64,000 bases of DNA, from positions 3,080,001 to 3,144,000 of the forward strand of contig NC_008148.1 in NCBI RefSeq assembly GCF_000014185.1, read 5' to 3'. The DNA is from Rubrobacter xylanophilus DSM 9941 (GTDB lineage Bacteria > Actinomycetota > Rubrobacteria > Rubrobacterales > Rubrobacteraceae). Made by a program: the position numbers and the translations under genes. Below, piece by piece: positions 47,718 to 56,060 of this stretch (positions are counted from its first letter, which is position 1; each line of letters starts with the position of its first letter). The notes beneath the pieces were generated by a model. That model saw nothing but the letters and a program-made list of their open reading frames with translations. It ran no database searches and was not told the DNA's origin.

Positions 47718-49024
47718 GGCCCGCCGTCTCCCTAAGGGGCGTCTCGAAGCGCTACAGGATCTACCCGCGCCAGCGGCACCGCCTGCTCGAGGCGGCCACC
47801 TTCGGGCTCGTGCGGCGCAGCCGGGACTTCTGGGCCCTCAGGGACATAGACCTGGACGTGCATCCCGGCACCTCGCTCGGCATCCTCGGTCGCAACGGGG
47901 CCGGGAAGAGCACCCTGCTGGAGATCATCTCCGGCGTCCTGCAGCCCACCAGCGGCACCGTGCGCACCGAGGGCAAGGTGGTCATGCTCCAGATGGGCGC
48001 CGGGATGAACCCGGAGTTCACGGGCCGGGAGAACGTGATGCTGAACGGCCTGATCCTGGGCATAGACCGCCGGAAGATCCTGGAGCGCTTCGACGAGATA
48101 GAGGCCTTCGCGGACATCGGGGAGTTCATGGACCAGCCGGTGAAGACCTACTCCAGCGGGATGCGCGCCCGGCTGGGCTTCGCGGTGGCCATAAACGTGG
48201 AGCCGGACATCCTGATCGTGGACGAGACCCTCTCCGTGGGCGACGCGGTCTTCCGGCACATGTGCCTGCAGAAGATGAAGGAGATGCGCGACCGGGGCAC
48301 GACGATCCTCTTCGTCTCCCACGGCCTGGGGCAGGTGAAGAGCTTCTGCAACCGGGCGATCCTGCTGCACGAGGGGCGCCTGCTCTTCGACGGGGAGACG
48401 GCGGAGACCCTGGACCGCTACCAGGCGCTGCTCTCGGAGATAGAGGCCCGGCGCGAGAGGGGCGGCAGGGCGGACTACGCCGCGGACGGCGAGAACGGCG
48501 GCGCGGCCCCCGCCTTCAGGGAGGACGCGGGCCTGGAGCGCCGCCCGGCCGGCTTCCGGCACGGCACCGGCGAGGCGCGCCTCGCGGGGGTGGAGGTGCT
48601 CGACGGGCGCGGCGCCCCGGCCGAGTCGGTGGACCCCAACTCCCCGGTCACGGTCCGGGTGCACCTGGAGTACCTCAGGGACGTGGAGGCCAGCGTGCTC
48701 GCCATCGCCCTCCGCAACCACATGGGGCTCGACGTCTTCTCCACCGACACAAACCTCGAGAAGCGCCGGCTGGGGCGCCGCCGGGCCGGGGAGCGGCTCA
48801 TCGTGGACTTCGCCTTCGAGAGCATGCCCCTGCGGCACGGCACCTACAGCGTGAGCGCGGGCGTCCTCGACGGCGCCAACAGGAACGTCCACCTGGACTG
48901 GGTGGACGTGGCGGCGGCCTTCAGGGTGGAGAGGCCGGAGAACCGGCGCGCGATCCCGGGCCTCTTCCACCTCCCCGCCCGGGTGACGCTCCACGAGCCG
49001 GGCGAACCCGGGGAGGGAGGCTGA
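47714..49024 (+). CDS. wzt: ABC exporter ATPase with C-terminal glycan-binding domain (Wzt type)
   Basis: 436 residues. The ATPase domain to about 240 has Walker A GILGRNGAGKSTLLE near 56-70, signature YSSGMRARLGFAVA near 145 and Walker B DILIVDETLSVGDA near 165. A charged linker (about 240-290) leads to a beta-sandwich of about 150 residues (TVRVHLEYLRDVEASVLAIA, then GTYSVSAGVLDGANRN) resembling the Wzt C-terminal domain that recognises the end of the glycan. This implies chain termination by a specific cap, as in O-antigens exported by this route. Coupled to wzm by a GTGA overlap. Confidence 0.92.
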   Translation: MRPAVSLRGVSKRYRIYPRQRHRLLEAATFGLVRRSRDFWALRDIDLDVHPGTSLGILGRNGAGKSTLLEIISGVLQPTSGTVRTEGKVVMLQMGAGMNPEFTGRENVMLNGLILGIDRRKILERFDEIEAFADIGEFMDQPVKTYSSGMRARLGFAVAINVEPDILIVDETLSVGDAVFRHMCLQKMKEMRDRGTTILFVSHGLGQVKSFCNRAILLHEGRLLFDGETAETLDRYQALLSEIEARRERGGRADYAADGENGGAAPAFREDAGLERRPAGFRHGTGEARLAGVEVLDGRGAPAESVDPNSPVTVRVHLEYLRDVEASVLAIALRNHMGLDVFSTDTNLEKRRLGRRRAGERLIVDFAFESMPLRHGTYSVSAGVLDGANRNVHLDWVDVAAAFRVERPENRRAIPGLFHLPARVTLHEPGEPGEGG

Positions 49025-49028
49025 GGCC

Positions 49029-50033
49029 GTGGCGCGAATCACCGTGGTGGTCCCGAACTGGAACGGGGCGCGCCTGCTCGAGGGCTGCCTCTCCTCCCTG
49101 CGCCGCCAGACCTTCCGGGACTTCGAGACGGTGGTGGTGGACGGCGGCTCGGCGGACGGCTCCGCGGAGCTGGTGCGCTCCTCCTTCCCGGAGGCGCGGC
49201 TGCTGGAGCTGGGCGAGAACAGGGGCTTCGCCGCCGCGGCGAACGCCGGGATCCGGGCGTCCGGCTCGGAGCTCGTCGCCCTCCTGAACAACGACACCGA
49301 GCAGGACCCCGGCTGGCTCGAGGCCCTGGCGCGCGCCGCCGACGCGCACCCGGAGGCGGGGATGTTCGCGAGCAGGCTGGTGGACTTCCGCGACCGGCGC
49401 TACCTGGACGGCGCCGGGGACGCCATACGGCTGAGCGGGCTCCCCTACCGGCTCGGCCACGGTGAGCTGGACCGGGGCCAGTTCGACAGGCCGGCCTACG
49501 TCTTCGGGGCCTGCGGGGCCGCGGCCCTCTACCGGCGCCGGATGCTGGACGAGGTCGGGCTCTTCGACGAGGACTTCGGCTCCTACTGCGAGGACGCGGA
49601 CCTCTCCTTCCGGGCCCAGCTCGCCGGCTACCACTGCCTCTACGTCCCGCAGGCCGTCGTCTACCACGTGGGGAGCGCCTCGACGGGCGGCAAGCGGAGC
49701 GCGACCGCAACCCGGCTCGGGACCCGCAACAGCCTGCTGCTGCTGGCGAAGAACCTCCCGCTCCCGGTGATCCCGCACCTGCTGCCGTTCTTTGTCGCGG
49801 GGCAGGCGGCGCGGCTGCTCACCGCCGCCGCCACCGGCACGCTGCGCCCGCACCTCGAGGGGCTCGCCGAGGCCGCGCGGATGCTCCCGGCGGCGCTCCG
49901 CAAGCGGCGCGAGGTACAGCGCTCCCGCCGCATCACGGGGGCCGGGGTGCGCCGCCTGCTGCGCGGCTCCTCGCTGGACGCCTCGGCGAGCCTCGCGCGC
50001 AGGTTGAGGGACGGGGCGCTGCGCGGCGGCTGA
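49029..50033 (+). CDS. Family 2 glycosyltransferase
   Basis: 334 residues. ITVVVPNWNGARLLEGCLSS at the N-terminus, ETVVVDGGSADGSAELVRSS near 36, VALLNNDTEQDPGWLEALAR near 80 (DxD-type NND) and DEDFGSYCEDADLSFRAQLA near 175, the ED motif of the base. This is the rhamnosyl/galactofuranosyltransferase-like GT2 type. It starts 4 bp after wzt and is in the same operon. Hydrophobic patches near 240-275 suggest membrane association. Confidence 0.88.
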   Translation: MARITVVVPNWNGARLLEGCLSSLRRQTFRDFETVVVDGGSADGSAELVRSSFPEARLLELGENRGFAAAANAGIRASGSELVALLNNDTEQDPGWLEALARAADAHPEAGMFASRLVDFRDRRYLDGAGDAIRLSGLPYRLGHGELDRGQFDRPAYVFGACGAAALYRRRMLDEVGLFDEDFGSYCEDADLSFRAQLAGYHCLYVPQAVVYHVGSASTGGKRSATATRLGTRNSLLLLAKNLPLPVIPHLLPFFVAGQAARLLTAAATGTLRPHLEGLAEAARMLPAALRKRREVQRSRRITGAGVRRLLRGSSLDASASLARRLRDGALRGG

Positions 50034-50042
50034 GGGGGCGGC

Positions 50043-50891
50043 GTGCGCTTCTCGGCCGTCATCGTCAACTACGCCTCCTGGCCGCTCACCCTGCGCTGCG
50101 TGCGGTCGCTGCGGGAGGCGGGCCACGAAGACCTCGAGATAGTCGTGGTAGACAACGGCGGCGGGGAGCCGCCCGGGCGGCTCCCGCCCGGGGTGCGCCT
50201 CCTCCGCAACCCCCGCAACGAGGGCTTCGCCCGGGCCTGCAACAGGGGCATCGCCGCCTCCCGCGGGGAGGTCGTCCTCCTGATCAACCCGGACGCCCGC
50301 GTGCTGCCGGGCTTCTTCGAGCAGGCCGCGGACCTCTTCGCCGCGGACCCTCGCCTGGGGATAGCTGGCCCCCGGATAACCGGCGAGGACGGCAGGCTCC
50401 AGCTCTCCGCCCGGCGCGAGATAAGCCTCGCCTCGGGCCTCGTGGGCCGCACCTCCCTCCTCACCCGCCTCCTCCCCGAGAGCCGGCTGGTCAGGGGGGA
50501 GTTCCCCGCCGCCGCCGACCCCTCCCGCCCGGCGGAGGTGGACTGGGTCTCCGGGGCGTGCATGCTCGTCCGCCGGCGCGCCCTGCAGGACGTGGGGCCG
50601 CTGGACGAGCGCTTCTTCATGTACTTCGAGGACGCCGACCTCTGCCGCAGGGCCCGGCAGAGGGGCTGGCGCGTCCGCTACGAGCCCGCCCTCGGGGCCG
50701 TCCACGGCGCCGGGGGCTCCAGCCACGACCGCCCCCGCGCGGTGTGGCTGCTGCACAAAAGCGCCTTTCTCTACCACAGAAAGCACGGCCCCCGCGGCCC
50801 GCTCGGCCTCTGGGACCTGCTCGTGCTGGCGGGGCTCGCGGCGCGGGCGCTGGCGAAGCTGGCCGCGGGGCGGGCCCGGAGGGGGGGCTAG
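50043..50891 (+). CDS. Family 2 glycosyltransferase
   Basis: 282 residues, related to the preceding gene. SAVIVNYASWPLTLRCVRSL, EIVVVDNGGGEPPGRLPPG, EVVLLINPDARVLPGFFEQA (NPD as DxD) and DERFFMYFEDADLCRRARQR near 195. The NPD/FEDxDLCxR pair is typical of rhamnosyltransferases. The GTG at 50043 is 9 bp after the previous stop. The gene converges on rmlC with stops overlapping in CTAG. It is probably the last gene of the wzm-wzt-GT-GT operon. Confidence 0.88.
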   Translation: MRFSAVIVNYASWPLTLRCVRSLREAGHEDLEIVVVDNGGGEPPGRLPPGVRLLRNPRNEGFARACNRGIAASRGEVVLLINPDARVLPGFFEQAADLFAADPRLGIAGPRITGEDGRLQLSARREISLASGLVGRTSLLTRLLPESRLVRGEFPAAADPSRPAEVDWVSGACMLVRRRALQDVGPLDERFFMYFEDADLCRRARQRGWRVRYEPALGAVHGAGGSSHDRPRAVWLLHKSAFLYHRKHGPRGPLGLWDLLVLAGLAARALAKLAAGRARRGG

Positions 50892-51439
50892 CAGGCGGGG
50901 AGGTGCCCGGGCGGCATCTCCCGCAGCGCCGGGGCCTTTCGGTCCTTCTCCGAGAGCACGGGCTCCTCCACGGGCCAGCCTATCCCGATCTCCGGGTCGC
51001 TCCAGAGCACCGTGCGCTCGCACTCCGGGGCGTAGTACTCGGTGCACTTGTAGAAGAAGAGCGCCGCCTCGCTCAGCACCACGAAGCCGTGGGCGAAGCC
51101 GGGGGGGATGTACAGCTGGCGCCGGTTCTCCTCGGAGAGGGAGAGCCCGACCCACCGACCGAAGGTGGGCGAGCCCCGCCGCACGTCCACCGCCACGTCG
51201 AACACCTCGCCCCGCAGCACCGAGACCAGCTTGCCCTGGCCCCGCGGGTGCTGGAAGTGCAGCCCCCGCAGCACCCCCCGCCGCGAGAGGGAGAGGTTGT
51301 CCTGGACAAAGCGCTCCGGGAGGCCCGCCTCCCGGTAGCGGCGCCCGTTGAAGCTCTCCATGAAAAAGCCCCGCTCGTCACCGAAGACCTGCGGCTCCAC
51401 GACCAGCACCCCGGGCAGCTCCGTCCGCAGCACCCTCAC
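50888..51439 (-). CDS. rmlC: dTDP-4-dehydrorhamnose 3,5-epimerase
   Basis: 183 residues, a cupin. It carries [20 protein letters not shown] near 18-37, [20 protein letters not shown] near 53-72 (catalytic His in LHFQ), [15 protein letters not shown] near 82 and [16 protein letters not shown] near 109. It epimerises the 4-keto sugar in dTDP-rhamnose synthesis. The GTG start overlaps the rmlA stop (GTGA), so the order is rmlB-rmlA-rmlC on the minus strand. Confidence 0.94.
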   Translation of the reverse strand: MRVLRTELPGVLVVEPQVFGDERGFFMESFNGRRYREAGLPERFVQDNLSLSRRGVLRGLHFQHPRGQGKLVSVLRGEVFDVAVDVRRGSPTFGRWVGLSLSEENRRQLYIPPGFAHGFVVLSEAALFFYKCTEYYAPECERTVLWSDPEIGIGWPVEEPVLSEKDRKAPALREMPPGHLPAC

Positions 51440-52317
51440 ACCACGAACTCCTCGCTCCGCAGCAGCTCCAGCAGGTACTGGCCGTAGCCGTTCTTCTGCA
51501 TCGCGGCCGCCAGCCGCTCCAGCTGGGCCGCGTCGATGTAGCCCCGGCGGTAGGCGATCTCCTCCGGGCACCCGATCTTCAGCCCCTGCCGCACCTCCAG
51601 CGTCTCTATGAAGTTGCCCGCCTGCTGCAGCGACTCGTGGGTCCCGGCGTCGAGCCAGGCCATCCCCCGGCCCATCAGCTCCACCCGCAGCTCGCCGAGG
51701 CGCAGGTAGGCCACGTTCACGTCGGTGATCTCCAGCTCCCCCCTCCAGGAGGGCTTGAGCCCCGCCGCGATGTCCAGCACCCGGTTGTCGTAGAAGTAGA
51801 GGCCGGTCACCGCGTAGTGCGAGCGGGGCCGCTCGGGCTTCTCCTCGATGGAGAGGACGCTCCCGTCGCGGTCGAACTCGACCACCCCGTAGCGCTCGGG
51901 GTCGCGGACGTAGTAGCCGAAGATGGTCGCCCCCTCCCTGCGGGACGCCGCCCGCCCGAGCAGCTCCTCGAAGCCCTGGCCGTAGAAGATGTTGTCGCCC
52001 AGGATGAGCGAGACGTTCTCCCGCCCGACGAAGTCCCGCCCGATGACGAACGCCTGCGCGAGCCCCTCGGGGCGGGGCTGGACGGCGTAGCTGAAGCTCA
52101 TCCCCCACTGCGAGCCGTCGCCCAGCAGCTGCTCGAAGCGCGGCAGGTCCTGGGGGGTGGAGATGATGAGGATCTCCCGGATGCCGGCCATCATGAGGGT
52201 GGAGAGGGGGTAGTAGATCATGGGCTTGTCGTAGACGGGCAGCAGCTGCTTGCTGACCGCTATGGTGAGCGGGTAGAGCCGGGTCCCGGAGCCGCCGGCG
52301 AGCACGATGCCCTTCAT
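51436..52317 (-). CDS. rmlA: Glucose-1-phosphate thymidylyltransferase
   Basis: 293 residues. [18 protein letters not shown] is the nucleotidyltransferase signature, followed by [40 protein letters not shown] near 105 and [20 protein letters not shown] near 160. It makes dTDP-glucose from dTTP and glucose-1-phosphate. The ATG overlaps the rmlB stop (ATGA). Confidence 0.95.
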   Translation of the reverse strand: MKGIVLAGGSGTRLYPLTIAVSKQLLPVYDKPMIYYPLSTLMMAGIREILIISTPQDLPRFEQLLGDGSQWGMSFSYAVQPRPEGLAQAFVIGRDFVGRENVSLILGDNIFYGQGFEELLGRAASRREGATIFGYYVRDPERYGVVEFDRDGSVLSIEEKPERPRSHYAVTGLYFYDNRVLDIAAGLKPSWRGELEITDVNVAYLRLGELRVELMGRGMAWLDAGTHESLQQAGNFIETLEVRQGLKIGCPEEIAYRRGYIDAAQLERLAAAMQKNGYGQYLLELLRSEEFVV

Positions 52318-53408
52318 CGCGCCCGCCGCCCCCCGAGCCCGAGCCGCTCCCCGCCGTACTTGCCCGCCATCACCCGCTCGCACCACCCCCGGTTCTCCAG
52401 GTACCAGCGGACGGTCTTCTCCATCCCGCTCTCGAAGGTCTCCTCCGGCCGCCAGCCCAGCTCGCGCCCTATCTTGCCCGCGTCTATGGCGTAGCGCCGG
52501 TCGTGGCCGGGCCTGTCCTCGACGAAGGTGATGAGCGACCCGTGCGGCGCGTGCGGCGAGCCGGGGACCAGCCGGTCGAGCAGCCCGCAGATGGTCCTCA
52601 CGGTCTGGAGGTTGGTCCGCTCGCTGTCCCCCCCGATGTTGTACACCTCGCCGGGCGCGCCCTCCTCGAGCACCCGCGCTATCGCCCGGCAGTGGTCCTC
52701 CACGTAGAGCCAGTCGCGCACCTGCCCGCCGTCGCCGTAGACCGGGATCGGCCGCCCCTCGAGCGCCCGGGTGATCGTGAGGGGCACCAGCTTCTCCGGG
52801 TACTGGTAGGGGCCGTAGTTGTTGGAGCAGTTGGTGATGATGGCCGGCAGGCCGTAGGTGCGGTTGTAAGCGCGGACGAGGTGGTCGGAGGCGGCCTTGG
52901 AGGCCGCGTAGGGCGAGTTGGGCCGGTAGGGGCTCTCCTCGGTGAAGCGCCCCTCGGGCCCGAGCGTCCCGTAGACCTCGTCGGTGGAGACGTGCACCAG
53001 GCGGAAGGACCCGCGCTCCTCCCCCTCCAGCGCGCCCCAGTAGCCGAGCACCGCCTCCAGCAGCTCCAGCGTCTCGACGACGTTGGTCTGGACGAAGGCG
53101 CGGGGACCGTCTATGGAGCGGTCCACGTGGGTCTCGGCGGCGAAGTTCACCACCGCCCGCGGGCGGTGGGAGGCGAGCAGATGCTCCACGAGCTCCCGGT
53201 CCCCGATCCGGCCGCGCACGAAGAGGTGGTCCGGGTGCCCCTCCACCCGCGCGAGCGTCTCGAGGTTGCCCGCGTAGGTGAGGGCGTCCAGGTTCACGAC
53301 GCGGTAGGCCCCAACCGCCAGGAGCACGAAGTTGCCGCCTATGAACCCGGCCCCGCCGGTCACCAGGATGGTCTGCTTCTCGCCCGTCGGGTCCCTCCTC
53401 GGCCGCAA
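52314..53408 (-). CDS. rmlB: dTDP-glucose 4,6-dehydratase, start codon unusual
   Basis: 364 residues with the standard fold: [78 protein letters not shown] (catalytic Thr-Asp-Glu) and [20 protein letters not shown] (Tyr/Lys). No ATG or GTG lies close upstream of the glycine motif. A TTG at 53408 is the nearest canonical start. An AGGAGG sits too close to it and would instead fit an ACG at 53387. The segment between NFV and the LDALTYAGN strand is a few residues shorter than usual. A TAGATT -10 lies at 53433-53428. Confidence 0.92.
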   Translation of the reverse strand: MRPRRDPTGEKQTILVTGGAGFIGGNFVLLAVGAYRVVNLDALTYAGNLETLARVEGHPDHLFVRGRIGDRELVEHLLASHRPRAVVNFAAETHVDRSIDGPRAFVQTNVVETLELLEAVLGYWGALEGEERGSFRLVHVSTDEVYGTLGPEGRFTEESPYRPNSPYAASKAASDHLVRAYNRTYGLPAIITNCSNNYGPYQYPEKLVPLTITRALEGRPIPVYGDGGQVRDWLYVEDHCRAIARVLEEGAPGEVYNIGGDSERTNLQTVRTICGLLDRLVPGSPHAPHGSLITFVEDRPGHDRRYAIDAGKIGRELGWRPEETFESGMEKTVRWYLENRGWCERVMAGKYGGERLGLGGRRAR

Positions 53409-53439
53409 GAGAGCTTCGCAGCCCAGTAATCTACTAGAA

Positions 53440-53468
53440 GGCGCCTCCTCCTTCCAGGAGGAGGCGCC
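53440..53468. promoter_or_regulatory. Perfect 12-bp dyad over the -35 region of the rmlB promoter
   Basis: GGCGCCTCCTCC at 53440-53451 and its exact complement GGAGGAGGCGCC at 53457-53468, with a 5-nt loop. It lies 6 bp upstream of a TAGATT -10 box for rmlB (minus strand) and 32 bp before a GATACT -10 box for thrC. It may be an operator or a bidirectional terminator/insulator; no T-run follows on either strand. Confidence 0.5.
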
Positions 53469-53477
53469 GGGCAAGCC

Positions 53478-53505
53478 TTGAAAGCCCGCCCGCCCGCATG
53501 ATACT
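53478..53505 (+). promoter_or_regulatory. Likely promoter of thrC-thrB
   Basis: TTGAAA (53478-53483) and GATACT (53500-53505) with 16-bp spacing. Transcription would begin near 53512, just before the ATG of a 26-codon ORF at 53517. Confidence 0.5.
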
Positions 53506-53516
53506 TTTCTTCCGCC

Positions 53517-53597
53517 ATGGCCTCCGCGACCCGGGAGATCCCCCGCCGCGCCGCGCGAACTACCCGCGCCGGGGCCGCGGCGCGCCCCGGCCGCTGA
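53517..53597 (+). CDS. Possible leader peptide upstream of thrC
   Basis: 26 codons, reading MASATREIPRRAARTTR then Ala/Gly/Arg to a TGA. It contains three Thr codons and one Ile codon, and ends over a perfect 8-bp hairpin (GCCGGGGC at 53568-53575, GCCCCGGC at 53584-53591). No ribosome site, but the ATG lies within 11 bp of the -10 box, so it could be leaderless. The Thr enrichment is weak; chance is quite possible. Confidence 0.25.
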   Translation: MASATREIPRRAARTTRAGAAARPGR

Positions 53598-53655
53598 CAC
53601 GTCCCCGCGGGCAGAGAAGAAGAGGCAGGACAGGAAAGAGAGGGTTCTACGCGCG

Positions 53656-54723
53656 TTGAGCGTCCAGACGTTACACAGAGGGCAGGGGGTGATCCGGCGG
53701 TGGCGCGGGTGGCTTCCGGAGATACCGGAGCAGGCCGTCGCAGAGCTCGGGGAGGGCGACACCCCGCTGGTCGAGGCGACGCGGCTCTCCGGGAGGGTGG
53801 GGGCCCGGGTGTACCTGAAGCTCGAGGGCCTCAACCCCACCGCCTCGTTCAAGGACCGGGGGATGACGGTGGCCATGAGCCGGGCCGCTGCGGCCGGGCG
53901 CACGGCCTGCGTGTGCGCCTCCACCGGCAACACGGCGGCCTCCGCGGCGGCGTACGCCGCCCGGGCCGGGATGGTCTGCTTCGTGGTGGTCCCGGCGGGC
54001 AAGATCGCGCTGGGCAAGGCGGTGCAGGTGCTGGCGCACGGGGCGGAGATCGTCCAGATAGAGGGCAACTTCGACGCCGCCCTCCGGCTCTCGCGCCGGG
54101 CGGCGGAGGAGCTGGAGCACGTGGCGCTGGTGAACTCGGTGAACCCGGACCGGATCGAGGGCCAGAAGACGGCGGCCTTCGAGGTCTGCGAGGCGCTGGG
54201 GCGGCCGCCGGAGGCGCTGGCGCTCCCGGTGGGCAACGCGGGGAACATCACCGCCTACTGGAAGGGGTTCACCGAGTGGCAGCGGGCCGGGCGCGCCGCC
54301 GGGCGGCCCAGGATGCTCGGCTTCCAGGCCGCGGGGGCGGCGCCGCTGGTCGCCGGGCACGACATCGAGAGCCCGGAGACGGTGGCGAGCGCCATCCGCA
54401 TCGGCTCCCCGGCGAGCCGGGAGGGCGCCCTGCGGGCGGTGCGCGAGTCCGGCGGCCTCATAGAGAGCGTCACCGACGCGGAGATCCTGGAGGCCCAGGA
54501 TCTCCTGGCCCGGGAGGAGGGCGTCTTCTGCGAGCCCGCCTCGGCGGCGGGGGTGGCGGGGCTCCTGAAGCTGGCGCGGGAGGGCCGCGCCCCGGCGGGG
54601 ACGGCCGTCTGCGTGCTCACCGGCCACGGCCTCAAGGACCCGGACGCCGTGCTCAGCCGCGTCCGGCTGCCGGAGCCCGTCCCCGCCACCTTCGAGGACG
54701 TCGCCCGGAGGCTGGGCGCGTGA
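53656..54723 (+). CDS. thrC: Threonine synthase
   Basis: Converts O-phosphohomoserine to threonine using PLP. 355 residues. NPTASFKDRGMTVAMSRAA near 55-73 contains the PLP-binding Lys, VCASTGNTAASAAAYAARAG near 85 binds the phosphate, and ALPVGNAGNITAYWKGFTEW near 185 forms the Gly-rich PLP phosphate cradle. It is the short bacterial type without the N-terminal extension. The TTG at 53656 is used; GAGAGGG lies about 12 bp upstream. The stop overlaps the thrB GTG (GTGA). Confidence 0.94.
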   Translation: MSVQTLHRGQGVIRRWRGWLPEIPEQAVAELGEGDTPLVEATRLSGRVGARVYLKLEGLNPTASFKDRGMTVAMSRAAAAGRTACVCASTGNTAASAAAYAARAGMVCFVVVPAGKIALGKAVQVLAHGAEIVQIEGNFDAALRLSRRAAEELEHVALVNSVNPDRIEGQKTAAFEVCEALGRPPEALALPVGNAGNITAYWKGFTEWQRAGRAAGRPRMLGFQAAGAAPLVAGHDIESPETVASAIRIGSPASREGALRAVRESGGLIESVTDAEILEAQDLLAREEGVFCEPASAAGVAGLLKLAREGRAPAGTAVCVLTGHGLKDPDAVLSRVRLPEPVPATFEDVARRLGA

Positions 54724-55652
54724 TCTCCGTCCGGGTCCCGGCCACCTCGGCGAACCTGGGGCCCGGCTTCGACTGCGTGGGGCTGGCGCTCTCGCTGTCC
54801 ACCCGGATCAGCCTGGACCGGGCCGCCGTCCCCCGCGTGGAGGTGCGGGGGACGGGCGAGCACCTCATCCCGGGCGGGACGGACCACCCGGCCTACCGGG
54901 CGGCCGCCTTCGTGGCGGAGTTCGTGGGGGAGCCAGAGGCCCACTTCCACCTCGTCCAGGAGAACTCCATCCCGCCCTCCCGCGGGCTGGGGGGCAGCGC
55001 CGCGGCGCTGGTGGGGGGCGCGGTGGCGGCCAACGACCTCCTGGGCCGCCCGATGGCCGCCCCGGACCTGCTGAACCTGGTCTGCGAGCTGGACGGCCAC
55101 CCGGACAACGCCGCCCCCGCCCTGCTCGGCGGGCTGGTCATCGGGACCCTCACGCCGGAGGGGGTGCGGTGCGTGCGGCTGGAGCCCAGAGGGTTGCGGG
55201 CGGCGGTGGTGGTCCCGGACTTCCCCGTCTCCACCACGGCCGCCCGGCGGGCGCTCCCGGAGAAGGTGCCCCACCGCGACGCGGTCTTCAACGTGGGCCG
55301 CTCCGGGCTGCTGCTCGGGGCCCTCGCCACCGGCGAGTACCACCTGCTGCGGGTGGCGATGCAGGACCGGCTGCACCAGCCCTACCGGGCGCACCTGGTC
55401 CCGGGCCTCTCCGCCGTGATAGAGGCCGCGCTGCGGGCCGGCTCCTACGGGGCCTCGCTCTCCGGCTCGGGGCCCACGGTCATCGCCCTCACCCCGCAGG
55501 ACCGGGCGGAGGAGGCCGCCGCGGCGATGCGGGCGGCCTTCGAGGAGCGGGGGGTGAAGGCCGCGGCCTGGGCGCTGGAGGTGGACCTCTCGGGCGCCCG
55601 CGTCGAGCCGCCGGGGGAGGTCCCGGCCCCCGTCCCGGAGCCGGTGCTCTGA
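54720..55652 (+). CDS. thrB: Homoserine kinase
   Basis: Phosphorylates homoserine to O-phosphohomoserine, the substrate of ThrC. 310 residues, GHMP kinase. SVRVPATSANLGPGFDCVGL at the N-terminus, the ATP loop ENSIPPSRGLGGSAAALVGG near 81-100 and SLSGSGPTVIALTPQD near 244. The Gly-Ser variant GLGGSAAA replaces the more usual GLGSSSAA. The GTG start overlaps the thrC stop, so equimolar synthesis is likely. Confidence 0.94.
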   Translation: MISVRVPATSANLGPGFDCVGLALSLSTRISLDRAAVPRVEVRGTGEHLIPGGTDHPAYRAAAFVAEFVGEPEAHFHLVQENSIPPSRGLGGSAAALVGGAVAANDLLGRPMAAPDLLNLVCELDGHPDNAAPALLGGLVIGTLTPEGVRCVRLEPRGLRAAVVVPDFPVSTTAARRALPEKVPHRDAVFNVGRSGLLLGALATGEYHLLRVAMQDRLHQPYRAHLVPGLSAVIEAALRAGSYGASLSGSGPTVIALTPQDRAEEAAAAMRAAFEERGVKAAAWALEVDLSGARVEPPGEVPAPVPEPVL

Positions 55653-55681
55653 GAAAGATCCTCCTTCCGGCGGACCCGCAA

Positions 55682-55699
55682 ATCCTACCCGGGTAGGAT
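55682..55699. promoter_or_regulatory. 18-bp perfect palindrome downstream of thrB
   Basis: ATCCTACCCGGGTAGGAT, an exact palindrome 29 bp past the thrB stop and about 100 bp before the ilvB promoter. The size suggests a dimeric repressor site, for example of Rrf2 or TetR type, but no regulator can be assigned. A weak -10-like TAAGCT lies 21 bp downstream. Confidence 0.5.
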
Positions 55700-55801
55700 A
55701 CGCCCCGCCCGCCCCGCTGCTAAGCTCAAGCGCGTGGTCGAGAACGGCGACTCTCCCCCCTCCAAACAACCGGCCTCGACCACACCCTTTCCCTCCCCGC
55801 C

Positions 55802-55831
55802 TTGACAAACCCCCGGCGCGTGTCATACCCT
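55802..55831 (+). promoter_or_regulatory. Promoter of the ilv operon
   Basis: A perfect TTGACA at 55802-55807, followed at 16-18 bp by CATACC/TACCCT (55824-55831). Expected start near 55838. This is the best -35 match seen in the window and precedes the leader ORF by about 35 nt. Confidence 0.65.
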
Positions 55832-55871
55832 TCAGCCTGCGGTTTTCGGAATCCCCCGACAGAGAGGGACA

Positions 55872-56060
55872 TTGAGCGAGGTTTCGGACAGGGCGCACAC
55901 AGAAGCAACGCCGGCCAGGCGGCCCGGCTCGCCCCGTCTGCTCACCCCTCCCATCCACCCGCGAGTATCCATCTCCGGCGTCACCGCCGCCCTCTGCCTA
56001 GGGCAGCTACTACTAGGCATTAGCAGGGCGGGCCGGGTAGACGCCATCCGGTCCGCCTAG
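55872..56060 (+). CDS. Leucine-codon leader peptide of the ilvB operon (attenuator)
   Basis: A TTG at 55872 with GAGAGGGA upstream opens 62 codons ending at the TAG at 56058. Near the end come CTC TGC CTA, GGG CAG, then CTA CTA CTA (56007-56015), GGC ATT and later GTA and ATC. CTA is very rare in this GC-rich DNA, so four CTA codons in six positions is a strong anomaly. The codons for Leu, Ile and Val sit just before a hairpin, matching ilv attenuation, in which ribosome stalling at Leu codons prevents terminator formation. The peptide itself (MSEVSDRAHTEATPARR and onward) has no other recognisable function. Confidence 0.65.
   Translation: MSEVSDRAHTEATPARRPGSPRLLTPPIHPRVSISGVTAALCLGQLLLGISRAGRVDAIRSA
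56027..56057 (+). terminator. Hairpin after the ilv leader codons (candidate attenuator)
   Basis: GGCGGGCCGG (56027-56036) pairs with CCGGTCCGCC (56048-56057) through ten pairs including one G-U, around an 11-nt loop. It starts 12 nt after the CTA run. A competing upstream pairing is possible because CCTAG (55997-56001) and CTAGG (56013-56017) flank the CTA codons. No U-run, as is common in actinobacterial terminators. Confidence 0.5.

Noticed and set aside
55734-55805. 23-codon GTG frame just after a TAAGCT box upstream of ilvB
   Set aside because: Pro/Ser-rich, no rare-codon cluster and no conservation signal; more likely the dyad region of the thrB 3' end.
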